From NCBI GenBank assembly GCA_900540705.1, contig UQGR01000052.1, positions 1 to 7,538 of the forward strand: a stretch of DNA of 7,538 nucleotides, read 5' to 3'. The position numbers and the translations under genes were made by a program. This DNA comes from an uncultured Mollicutes bacterium. GTDB taxonomy: Bacteria > Bacillota_I > Bacilli_A > Acholeplasmatales > Anaeroplasmataceae. Under the pieces are notes generated by a model. That model worked only from the letters and a program-made list of their open reading frames with translations, searched no databases and was not told where the DNA came from. Positions 1 through 5,350 of this stretch are shown here, in pieces; within the stretch, counting starts at the first letter, position 1; every line of letters starts with the position of its first letter.

Positions 1-54
1 AAGAGTATCGCAATGCAGATCGAAATATGAATATTTTTTGTTATTTTCTTTCAT
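1..54 (-). CDS. Probable membrane dipeptidase (peptidase M19), N-terminal fragment
   Basis: Eighteen codons of a leftward gene run off the left edge. ATG is at 54-52, preceded by the Shine-Dalgarno GAGGTG (69-64) at a 9-base gap and by a good promoter. The peptide begins MKENNKKYSYFDLHCDTL. The string FDLHCDTL matches the opening of M19 (renal-dipeptidase type) zinc peptidases, where an HxD pair near the N-terminus supplies two metal ligands, here His14 and Asp16. Such enzymes hydrolyse dipeptides, including L-D forms, in the cytoplasm. There is no signal peptide in the visible part. Other amidohydrolase-fold proteins such as TatD also begin with an HxH/HxD motif, but the CDT following the His favours M19. 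The family call rests on about eight residues. Confidence 0.65.
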   Translation of the reverse strand, partial: MKENNKKYSYFDLHCDTL

Positions 55-83
55 AAAAAAAATCACCTCATATAATTTCTTCC

Positions 84-112
84 ATTATACCAAATAATGT
101 AGTTAATTTCAC
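84..112 (-). promoter_or_regulatory. Sigma-A promoter of the leftward dipeptidase-like gene
   Basis: Read leftward: -35 GTGAAA (112-107, 4 of 6 consensus), a 17-base spacer, and a perfect -10 TATAAT (89-84). The predicted start near base 77 leaves a leader of about 23 bases that includes the GAGGTG ribosome site at 69-64. It is divergent from, and does not overlap, the rny promoter. Confidence 0.7.
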
Positions 113-184
113 TATTAATTATGATATTTTTTTTATTTTTTCATACCTAATTTGTCACAATTCGTATTTAAAACGGATTTTTGA

Positions 185-213
185 TTGACTCTAGAGCGTA
201 AAATGGGTATAAT
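185..213 (+). promoter_or_regulatory. Sigma-A promoter of rny
   Basis: -35 TTGACT (185-190), exactly 17 bases, then -10 TATAAT (208-213). This is a near-consensus housekeeping promoter with AT-rich sequence upstream (113-184) in which I see no further gene or clear operator. The predicted start is near base 220, giving a leader of about 43 bases. Confidence 0.85.
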
Positions 214-221
214 AAAAATAT

Positions 222-237
222 AATTTCGTAAGAAATT
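222..237 (+). promoter_or_regulatory. Small hairpin at the 5' end of the rny leader
   Basis: AATTTC (222-227) pairs with GAAATT (232-237) around a GTAA loop. Three more pairs lie outside a single T/T mismatch (218-220 with 239-241). The predicted transcript begins at about 220, so this stem-loop would sit at the extreme 5' end. Such 5' hairpins can protect mRNA from 5'-end-dependent decay. It is all A/T except one pair, so it is weak. Confidence 0.35.
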
Positions 238-262
238 TTATAAACTAACAAGGGGGAAAAGT

Positions 263-1855
263 ATGTTATCGACTATATTAGAAATAAGTAGTTCGATTTG
301 GTGGATTTCTCTTATTGTTTTGTTCTTAGGATTAATCATTGGAGCTGCAGTAGGCTATTTTGTCAGAGTGAAAATGCATGAAAAAACCTTTACGAAGACA
401 AAAGAAGATGCTGAAAAAATTATTGCAATGGCAGAGGAAGAGGCTAATAAAAAGAAGAAGGAAGCCCTTCATGAAGCGAAACAAGAAATTGCAGAATTAA
501 AAAATGAAGCAGATAGAGACATTAAAGAAAGAAAAAGTGTGGTTGTTGAGCTTGAGAATAAGCTGAACCAACGGGAGGATACTTTAGATCGCCGTTCTAT
601 TAATTTAGATCGCCGAGAAGAAATGTTAAATGCTAAAGAAACTAAGATTGATGAAAAGAAAATTGAATTAGAACAACAAAATAATAAGGTAGAAGCCATT
701 TTGAAGCAACAGGAACAAAAGTTAATTGAGATAGCTGGGCTTACAAAAGAAGAGGCTAAAACAATCATTATGACTCGCGTTCAGGATGAAATGAGCACTG
801 AGATTGCAACCTACATTAAAGAGGAAGAAGAGAAGGCTCGTTTAGAAGTGAAGAGCAAGGCTAAGAATATTCTAGCTTTGGCAATTCAAAAGTACGCTGG
901 AGAAACTGCAGGAGAAAATACAGTTTCCACAGTATCTTTGCCGGTTGAGGAAATGAAGGGTCGTATTATTGGCCGTGAGGGACGAAATATTCGTACTCTA
1001 GAATCTTTGACAGGTGTGGATTTAATTATTGATGATACTCCAGAGGCAGTCGTATTATCAGGCTTTGATCCTGTAAGAAGAGAAATCGCTAAGCGTTCCT
1101 TAGAAATTTTAGTTAGTGATGGTCGTATTCATCCAGCTAGAATTGAGGAAGTAGTAGAGCGTTGCCGTGGCGAAGTAGAAATGGCAATTCGGGAAAAGGG
1201 TGAAGAAGCAGTCTTTAAGGCTGGTATTGGTAAGATTCATCCAGATTTGGTTCGTTTAATTGGTCGGTTAAATTTCCGTACAAGCTATGGACAAAACGTA
1301 TTGAATCATTCCTTAGAAACAGCTATGATTGCTGGAAAACTAGCCAGTGAGATTGGTGAAAACGAGGTCATTGCTCGTCGTGCTGGCTTATTGCATGATT
1401 TAGGAAAGGCAGTGGATCATGAGATAGAAGGCTCCCATGTGGATATTGGAGTTGAACTTGCTAAAAAATATCATGAGCCAAAAGAGGTTATTGATGCTAT
1501 TGCTTCCCATCATGAGGATGTAGCACCAAAAACCATCATTGCTGTTTTAGTTGCTGCTGCAGATGCGCTATCCTCTGCAAGACCTGGAGCTAGAAGTGAT
1601 TCCTTAGAGAATTATGCTAAGCGTCTAGAAAATCTTGAGGCAATTTCAAATGGAGTTAAGGGTGTATCCTCCTCCTTTGCAATTCAAGCAGGTAGAGAGG
1701 TTAGAGTTATCGTCAATCCAGATGAGGTAGATGATTTATCTACAATATCTATTGCTAGACAGATTAAGGAAGAAATTGAAAATAAGCTTTCTTATCCTGG
1801 AACAATCAAGGTTACCGTCATTCGAGAAACTCGTGCAGTAGATGTCGCAAAATAA
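263..1855 (+). CDS. rny: Ribonuclease Y (membrane-anchored endoribonuclease)
   Basis: This is the endonuclease that initiates bulk mRNA turnover at the inner face of the membrane in Bacillota. At 530 residues it is close to the usual size of about 520. In order it has one hydrophobic N-terminal membrane segment (about 13-34) and a long charged coiled coil (about 40-200, rich in Glu/Lys/Arg heptads). A KH RNA-binding domain follows, with the GxxG loop as GREG at 237-240 within GRIIGREGRNIRTLE. Next is an HD metal-dependent phosphohydrolase domain with His349, the His378-Asp379 pair in LLHDLGK, His416-His417 and Asp434, then the conserved C-terminal region ending near TIKVTVIRETRAVD. ATG at 263 has AGGGGG (251-256) six bases upstream. 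It is followed by ymdB as in B. subtilis. Every key residue is present, so it should be active. Confidence 0.98.
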   Translation: MLSTILEISSSIWWISLIVLFLGLIIGAAVGYFVRVKMHEKTFTKTKEDAEKIIAMAEEEANKKKKEALHEAKQEIAELKNEADRDIKERKSVVVELENKLNQREDTLDRRSINLDRREEMLNAKETKIDEKKIELEQQNNKVEAILKQQEQKLIEIAGLTKEEAKTIIMTRVQDEMSTEIATYIKEEEEKARLEVKSKAKNILALAIQKYAGETAGENTVSTVSLPVEEMKGRIIGREGRNIRTLESLTGVDLIIDDTPEAVVLSGFDPVRREIAKRSLEILVSDGRIHPARIEEVVERCRGEVEMAIREKGEEAVFKAGIGKIHPDLVRLIGRLNFRTSYGQNVLNHSLETAMIAGKLASEIGENEVIARRAGLLHDLGKAVDHEIEGSHVDIGVELAKKYHEPKEVIDAIASHHEDVAPKTIIAVLVAAADALSSARPGARSDSLENYAKRLENLEAISNGVKGVSSSFAIQAGREVRVIVNPDEVDDLSTISIARQIKEEIENKLSYPGTIKVTVIRETRAVDVAK

Positions 1856-1864
1856 CAAGGATTA

Positions 1865-1890
1865 GGGATGATGTAGGTCATCCCTTTTTT
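1865..1890 (+). terminator. Terminator-like hairpin between rny and ymdB
   Basis: GGGATGA (1865-1871) pairs with TCATCCC (1878-1884) around a six-base loop, followed directly by six T (1885-1890). It begins 9 bases after the rny stop and ends 15 bases before the ymdB start. I see no promoter in between. ymdB therefore probably depends on read-through, making this a partial terminator that sets the rny:ymdB ratio. Confidence 0.8.
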
Positions 1891-1905
1891 GTGGGAGGAT
1901 GAAAC

Positions 1906-2667
1906 GTGAGAATTTTATACTTAGGAGATATTGTTGGAGAAAAGACAATAGAGGTATTAAAGGAGCATTTGGATTTTATAAAAAAAGAAAATAGAATTCA
2001 GATGGTTTTATGCAATGCGGAAAATGTTACCAAGGGAAAAGGCTTATCCTTTAAGCACTATAAGGAGCTAAAAGCTTTGGGAATTGCTGGTATTTCTATG
2101 GGGAATCACACGTTCTCCAAATCAGAAATTAAAGAATATATTATGGATGCAACCATCGCTAGACCAGCAAATCTAAATACTGCCTATGGAAAAGAGGTTT
2201 TGTATATTCGCTATAATCAGGAGGTTATTGCATTAGTCAATTTATTAGGAAGAGTATATTTGAATACACCTTTAGATTGCCCTTTTCAAACAATGAATAA
2301 GCTTCTTGAAAAAATAGAAGCAGATAAAATCATCGTAGATTTTCATGGGGAAGCCACGAGTGAAAAAAAAGCCTTCTTCTATGAATTTTGTGGAAAAGTG
2401 GATGCCGTTTTAGGTAGCCATACCCATGTAAAAACGGATGATGCAGAGGTTTATCAGAACACCTGCTATATCACAGATATGGGAATGTGTGGTCCTAGAC
2501 ATTCTGTGTTAGGTGATGATATCTCAAGTGTGATAGAGCGATTTAAAACGGGTGTATATGAGCCTTTAAGTGTTTCCTCTGATCGAGAGTTTATCCTAAA
2601 TGGCGTGATTTTAGATTTAGGAACAACCAATAAAATAGAAGATTTTAAAATGATTGCGCAGGAATAA
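1906..2667 (+). CDS. ymdB: YmdB-family metallophosphoesterase (2',3'-cyclic nucleotide phosphodiesterase)
   Basis: Belongs to the YmdB/DR1281 calcineurin-like phosphoesterases. B. subtilis YmdB hydrolyses 2',3'-cyclic nucleotides and influences the choice between biofilm and motility. It has 253 residues against about 264 there. Metal-site motifs appear in order: GD with Asp8, NAEN with Glu39 and Asn40, GNHT with Asn67 and His68, DFHGEATSEK with His147, and GSHTHVKT with His172 and His174, then ITDMGMCGP at 189-197. The set is complete, so it should be catalytic. The start is GTG at 1906, chosen for GGGAGG (1893-1898) seven bases upstream and for the family N-terminus MRILYLGDIVG. An ATG at 1899 is in another frame and leads nowhere. 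It has no promoter of its own that I can see. Confidence 0.95.
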   Translation: MRILYLGDIVGEKTIEVLKEHLDFIKKENRIQMVLCNAENVTKGKGLSFKHYKELKALGIAGISMGNHTFSKSEIKEYIMDATIARPANLNTAYGKEVLYIRYNQEVIALVNLLGRVYLNTPLDCPFQTMNKLLEKIEADKIIVDFHGEATSEKKAFFYEFCGKVDAVLGSHTHVKTDDAEVYQNTCYITDMGMCGPRHSVLGDDISSVIERFKTGVYEPLSVSSDREFILNGVILDLGTTNKIEDFKMIAQE

Positions 2668-2690
2668 CCCTTACATATTTTAGTTATTAT

Positions 2691-2722
2691 TTTCTATCTG
2701 TTTTCATATGCTTAGATAGAAA
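2691..2722 (+). promoter_or_regulatory. Inverted repeat abutting the spoVS ribosome binding site
   Basis: TTTCTATCT (2691-2699) and AGATAGAAA (2714-2722) are perfect 9-base complements around a 14-base loop. The last AA of the 3' arm (2721-2722) belongs to the AAGGAG Shine-Dalgarno (2721-2726). No T-run follows, so it is not a terminator. It could hinder ribosome access in the mRNA, or act as a DNA site for a dimeric protein. Confidence 0.5.
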
Positions 2723-2735
2723 GGAGTAATTATTT

Positions 2736-2996
2736 ATGGAAATATTAAAAGTATCTACTAAGTCTAAACCTAGTAGCGTTGCAGGAGCACTGGCAAATGC
2801 GTTTAAGTCTAAAAACTTAGTACAAATGCAGGCAATTGGAGCAGGTGCAATTAATCAGGCAATTAAAGCCGTTGCGATTGCGAGAGGATATGTTGCTCCA
2901 ACAGGGAAAGATTTGATTGTTGTTCCAGCTTTTTCAGATATCTTGATTGAAGGAGAAGAAAAAACTGCAATTAAATTGATTGTAAAAGCGATATAA
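2736..2996 (+). CDS. spoVS: Stage V sporulation protein S
   Basis: A small Alba-fold-like protein of 86 residues, exactly the B. subtilis length. It is near-identical over long stretches: MEILKVS, SVAGALA, QAIGAGA.NQA.KAVAIARG, VAP.G, PAF.DI and the C-terminal TAIKLIV. SpoVS is needed for coat assembly and late sporulation in B. subtilis and is thought to bind nucleic acid; its biochemical role is not settled. There is no signal peptide or membrane segment. ATG at 2736 is preceded by AAGGAG (2721-2726) at a 9-base gap. It follows ymdB by 68 bases, the same neighbour as in Bacillus, and is closed by its own terminator. Its presence suggests a sporulating lineage, though the gene also occurs in some non-sporulating relatives. 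Confidence 0.97.
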   Translation: MEILKVSTKSKPSSVAGALANAFKSKNLVQMQAIGAGAINQAIKAVAIARGYVAPTGKDLIVVPAFSDILIEGEEKTAIKLIVKAI

Positions 2997-3002
2997 TAAT
3001 TC

Positions 3003-3033
3003 GGGTTCATAAAAATGAACCCTTATTTTTTTT
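3003..3033 (+). terminator. Rho-independent terminator after spoVS
   Basis: GGGTTCAT (3003-3010), loop AAAA, ATGAACCC (3015-3022), then TTATTTTTTTT to 3033. It has an eight-pair perfect stem and strong U-tract and starts 6 bases after the spoVS stop. It ends the rny-ymdB-spoVS unit. Confidence 0.95.
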
Positions 3034-3154
3034 AATTTAGTAAAGAAATGATTGTTGCAATAAAATCTAAGATGGTTAGAAGGAAATCAATCGACAAAAG
3101 AATTTGCTCCCGACTTCTTATGAATAAGTATTCTATTTTCTTTATTATTTTCAT
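3032..3154 (-). CDS. Possible 40-residue small protein, unknown function
   Basis: A leftward ORF of 40 codons, ATG at 3154-3152 and TAA at 3034-3032. The product is basic at the N-terminus (MKIIKKIEYLFIRSR) and hydrophobic or amphipathic in the second half (LLSIDFLLTILDFIATII, about 19-36), as in small membrane peptides. AAAGGA (3171-3166) lies 11 bases upstream of the ATG, slightly long for a ribosome site. A plausible promoter lies just above it. Its stop falls in the T-run of the spoVS terminator. I recognise no family. AT-rich DNA produces such ORFs by chance, and a 61-codon ORF runs the other way over the same bases (3048-3233), so this is a candidate only. Confidence 0.25.
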   Translation of the reverse strand: MKIIKKIEYLFIRSREQILLSIDFLLTILDFIATIISLLN

Positions 3155-3164
3155 GTTTAAAAAT

Positions 3165-3190
3165 ATCCTTTCTGCAAATATGCAGAGGAT
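3165..3190. repeat. Hairpin-forming inverted repeat
   Basis: TCTGCA (3171-3176), loop AATA, TGCAGA (3181-3186). It is extended by ATCC (3165-3168) pairing with GGAT (3187-3190), with two unpaired T at 3169-3170. No T-run follows on the plus strand. Read leftward, the arm contains the AAAGGA ribosome site of the possible small gene, so the structure could cover it. Confidence 0.5.
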
Positions 3191-3217
3191 TTATAGTTTA
3201 AAAAACTATAAAGTCAA
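3190..3217 (-). promoter_or_regulatory. Putative leftward promoter filled by a perfect palindromic operator-like site
   Basis: Read leftward: -35 TTGACT (3217-3212, 5 of 6), a 16-base spacer, -10 TATAAA (3195-3190, 5 of 6). The spacer and -10 coincide with a perfect 10-base inverted repeat, TTTATAGTTT and AAACTATAAA (3190-3199 and 3203-3212) with a 3-base centre. That is where a repressor dimer would block RNA polymerase. The predicted start near 3183 precedes the possible 40-codon gene. The sequence is A/T-dominated, which lowers the weight of the match. Confidence 0.4.
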
Positions 3218-3244
3218 GATAATAAAGAGTTAATTTACCCTAAA

Positions 3245-3273
3245 TTTAAAAAAAATATTTTTTATGATATAAT
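3245..3273 (+). promoter_or_regulatory. Sigma-A promoter of the Cys-rich protein / yqeY operon
   Basis: -35 TTTAAA (3245-3250, 4 of 6), 17-base spacer, perfect -10 TATAAT (3268-3273). The predicted start near 3280 leaves a leader of only about 20 bases before the ATG at 3300, with AGAGGG (3286-3291) as ribosome site. Confidence 0.65.
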
Positions 3274-3299
3274 AATAAAGAGAAAAGAGGGAAATTCTA

Positions 3300-3749
3300 A
3301 TGGAGTCAAGAGTATTAGAAGCGGCAAAGCGTCATAAGAATGGATACAATTGCTGTCAGGCAGTCATTTGTACCTATGCAGATCTACTAGGAATTGATGA
3401 AAAAACAGCCTTTCGGGTTTCCGAAGGCTTTGGATTAGGGATATCTAAGGAATATAGAACCTGTGGATCAGTTTGTGCAATGGTTTTGGCGGCAGGGCTA
3501 AAGAATAGTGATGGAGATATGGAAAAGCCTGCCTCAAAATTAGATACATTTGCGATTGGACATTCTATGATTGACCGCTTTGAGGAAATGAATACATCTT
3601 CAATCTGCAAGGTACTACGAGGAACAGATGGAATTACGGACCGCTTAAGAAGCTGTCGTGGCTGTGTAATGGATTGTGCCAAAATTATAGAAGAAATTCT
3701 ATTTGCAGGAGAGTTTGATCCTTATACAGGACCAAAAGAATATGAATAA
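3300..3749 (+). CDS. C_GCAxxG_C_C family cysteine-rich protein
   Basis: A 149-residue soluble protein of the family named for spaced cysteines, whose molecular function is unknown; redox or metal-binding roles are usually supposed. The family pattern is visible: an opening helix with NCCQAV (Cys18, Cys19), a Gly-rich stretch SEGFGLGIS (41-49), TCGSVCAMV (Cys55, Cys59) at the C-G-A/S core, SSICKVLRG (Cys103), and the closing RSCRGCVMDCA with Cys119, Cys122, Cys126. Nine cysteines in all, counting Cys24. Cys19 and Cys59 seem additional to the usual pattern (commonly NCAQ, and Gly near position 59). There is no signal peptide or membrane span. ATG at 3300 follows AGAGGG by 8 bases. It is the first gene of a unit with yqeY, 20 bases downstream. 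Confidence 0.88.
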   Translation: MESRVLEAAKRHKNGYNCCQAVICTYADLLGIDEKTAFRVSEGFGLGISKEYRTCGSVCAMVLAAGLKNSDGDMEKPASKLDTFAIGHSMIDRFEEMNTSSICKVLRGTDGITDRLRSCRGCVMDCAKIIEEILFAGEFDPYTGPKEYE

Positions 3750-3769
3750 AAAGGAAGGAAGGAAAGTAT

Positions 3770-4195
3770 ATGTTATTTGAAGAGATATCTAAGGCTAGCA
3801 TTCAAGCCTTAAAGGATCATGACAAGCAGGCAAGAGCTATCTTATCTGTTGTATATGGGAAATTTAAACTAGCAAGTATTGAAAAAGGACTAGGAGCAAA
3901 CTCCTTAGAGGATGGAGATTGTCTGAGAATTATATCTAAAACAATGAAGGAATTAGAAGAGGAACAAAATGGTTATGAAAAAGCAAATCGTCCTGAGAAG
4001 GTTCAAGAGATTGAAGCCCAGAAGCAGGTGCTAAGCAGATTTTTACCTAAAATGTTATCCGAAAATGAAATTAGAGAGGAAATAGAAAAGCTAGAGGATA
4101 AAAAAATTCCTAATGTTATGAAGCATTTCAAAACGAAATTTAATGGACTTTGCGATATGGCTGTTGTCAGCAAGATTGCTAAAGAATTCATGTAA
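3770..4195 (+). CDS. yqeY: YqeY-like GatB/YqeY-domain protein
   Basis: At 141 residues it is close to the roughly 148 of the stand-alone YqeY family. The fold resembles the tRNA-binding tail of GatB (Asp/Glu-tRNA amidotransferase subunit B), so a tRNA-related role is supposed, but the function is not established. The helical N-terminal half (about 1-80) contains the family stretch KELEEEQNGYEKANRPE (62-78). It is followed by EIEAQKQVLSRFLPKMLSE (82-100), equivalent to the conserved L..YLP.QLSE segment, and a small C-terminal subdomain ending MAVVSKIAKEFM. ATG at 3770 is preceded by a repeated purine run, three overlapping AAGGA units at 3751-3766, an unusually rich ribosome site. It is probably co-transcribed with the Cys-rich gene upstream. 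In many Bacillota yqeY sits beside rpsU, so this location is not the usual one. Confidence 0.9.
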   Translation: MLFEEISKASIQALKDHDKQARAILSVVYGKFKLASIEKGLGANSLEDGDCLRIISKTMKELEEEQNGYEKANRPEKVQEIEAQKQVLSRFLPKMLSENEIREEIEKLEDKKIPNVMKHFKTKFNGLCDMAVVSKIAKEFM

Positions 4196-4364
4196 GGTCT
4201 TGGCCGTGTATGCCATCAGCTCCTAGAAGCTACAAAATCAGCAGGAGCTAGATTCTATGAATTCAATAGTTCTAAAGAAATTTCTATTTTGGCTTTCCAA
4301 TGGGTTTGTTGAAAATGGGAAGGATGAATATGGAGAAAAGCTGTATATTAAAGAAAAAAGGTAG
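4196..4364 (+). pseudogene. Frameshifted C-terminal remnant of an unknown protein
   Basis: Directly after the yqeY stop, the same frame stays open for 38 codons and reads protein-like: HQLLEATKSAGARFYEFNS, then SKEISILAFQW, up to a TGA at 4310-4312. Leaving out one G of the GGG run at 4302-4304 joins it to a second open stretch, FVENGKDEYGEKLYIKEKR, ending at TAG 4362-4364. Joined, the composition is that of a folded protein (aromatic residues, charged turns, FQWFVENGKDEYG across the joint). No start codon or ribosome site is visible, so this would be a decayed tail. I cannot identify the parent family. It could also be chance open frame. Confidence 0.35.
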
Positions 4365-4390
4365 GTCTAATTTAGACCTACTTTTCTATA
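4354..4390. terminator. Bidirectional terminator between yqeY/remnant and trpS
   Basis: GTAGGTCT (4361-4368), loop AATTT, AGACCTAC (4374-4381): a perfect eight-pair stem that extends by A-T pairs. Rightward it is followed by TTTTCTATAT. Leftward the stem is followed by CTTTTTTCTTT, the stronger T-run, so it serves mainly trpS. The last codons and stop of trpS (TAG, 4369-4367) lie within the stem-loop, and so does the remnant's TAG (4362-4364). Confidence 0.85.
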
Positions 4391-5350
4391 TACCTTGGAA
4401 AGCTTTTTTCTTGCTAGATAGGATGCTTTTTTAGCCCCCTCTTCTAGAATAGTATCAATGATATTACTTTCTTGAATTTCTTTCACCTTTTGCTGGAGTT
4501 CTGCAAGCTCATTGCACACAGTATCTGCTACGGCCTTTTTAAAGGTTCCGTACCCAACACCTTGGTATTCTGAAACTAAACTAGCTATACTTTTTCCTGT
4601 TAGAGAAGAAAGGATTGTCAATAGGTTTGAAATACCAGGCTTGTTTTCTTTGTCATATTGGATAGTGTTATCACAGTCGGTTACTGCAGACATGATTTTT
4701 TTTCTAGTAATGTTTAAATCCTCCAGTAAATAAATGGTTCCTTTTTCGGATTCGGATTTAGACATTTTTTTATCTGGGCTGGATAGAGAGTTGATTTTTT
4801 CTCCTGTTTTCGGAGTGACAGGTTCTGGCACAACAAAGGTTTCAGAATATCTGTTGTTAAACCGGATTGCAAGATCCCGGGTTAATTCGACATGCTGTTT
4901 TTGGTCTATACCGACAGGAATATAGTCAGCATCGTATAACAAAATGTCCGCCGCCATTAGGGTAGGATATAGAAAAATGCCAGAAGGAATAGCTTCATTG
5001 TTTGAAATTTTAGAGGTTTTATCCTTATATTGGGTCATTCGAGAGAGTTCTCCCATATAGGAGTTACAAGCCATAATATAGCCTAGTTCTGCATGCTCAT
5101 GCACATCACTTTGCTTAAATAGAATCACCTTTTCAGGGTCTAGACCACAGGCTAAATATACAGAAATCAAATCCCTTGTGTTTTTTCTAAGCTCCTTAGG
5201 ATCAATGGGTAAGGTTAAAGCATGTAAATCAGCAATGAAGACAAGCATTTCATACTCATCCTGATAGGTGATAAATTGCTTTATTGCTCCGATATAATTT
5301 CCCAAGGTCAGTTGTCCAGTTGGCTTAATGCCACTTAGCATTCTTTTCAT
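4367..5350 (-). CDS. trpS: Tryptophanyl-tRNA synthetase
   Basis: Class Ic aminoacyl-tRNA synthetase that charges tRNA-Trp, 327 residues. It shows the N-terminal PTGQLTLGNYIGA (10-22, HIGH-equivalent TLGN 15-18), ADLHALT (40-46), GELSRMTQYKDK (100-111), LMAADILLYDADYIPVGIDQKQH (131-153, Trp/ATP pocket), KMSKS (195-199), and C-terminal helices ending KVYRKVGLN. The start is ATG at 5350, with AGGAGG upstream (5362-5357) and the family N-terminus MKRMLSGIKPTGQ. An upstream in-frame ATG at 5401 would translate through the leader terminator and is rejected. The protein has no tryptophan at all; Tyr91 stands where relatives have a conserved Trp (LGW in E. coli). Controlled by the T-box leader upstream. 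Its position between spoVS and miaB is an insertion relative to Bacillus. Confidence 0.97.
   Translation of the reverse strand: MKRMLSGIKPTGQLTLGNYIGAIKQFITYQDEYEMLVFIADLHALTLPIDPKELRKNTRDLISVYLACGLDPEKVILFKQSDVHEHAELGYIMACNSYMGELSRMTQYKDKTSKISNNEAIPSGIFLYPTLMAADILLYDADYIPVGIDQKQHVELTRDLAIRFNNRYSETFVVPEPVTPKTGEKINSLSSPDKKMSKSESEKGTIYLLEDLNITRKKIMSAVTDCDNTIQYDKENKPGISNLLTILSSLTGKSIASLVSEYQGVGYGTFKKAVADTVCNELAELQQKVKEIQESNIIDTILEEGAKKASYLARKKLSKVYRKVGLN

Noticed and set aside
469..768. Leftward ORF opposite the RNase Y coiled coil, and similar antisense frames in the other genes
   Set aside because: Shadow of the Glu/Lys-rich coding strand, giving Ser/Phe-rich nonsense with no ribosome site.
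2658..2666. GCAGGAATA, a match to the sigma-H -35 pattern, upstream of spoVS (sigma-H dependent in B. subtilis)
   Set aside because: No GAAT-type -10 at the right distance downstream, and the bases overlap the last codons and stop of ymdB. Left as suggestive only.
3064..3123. Short rightward frame reading RWLEGNQSTKEFAPDFL, resembling the helix-turn-helix start of IS3-type transposases
   Set aside because: Only about 19 codons with no flanking transposase sequence or terminal repeats. The resemblance is too short to call a mobile-element remnant.
3048..3233. Rightward 61-codon ORF in the gap after spoVS
   Set aside because: It has no convincing ribosome site, its composition is Lys/Ile-rich as expected from AT-rich noncoding DNA, and it runs through two inverted repeats. 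No family is recognisable.
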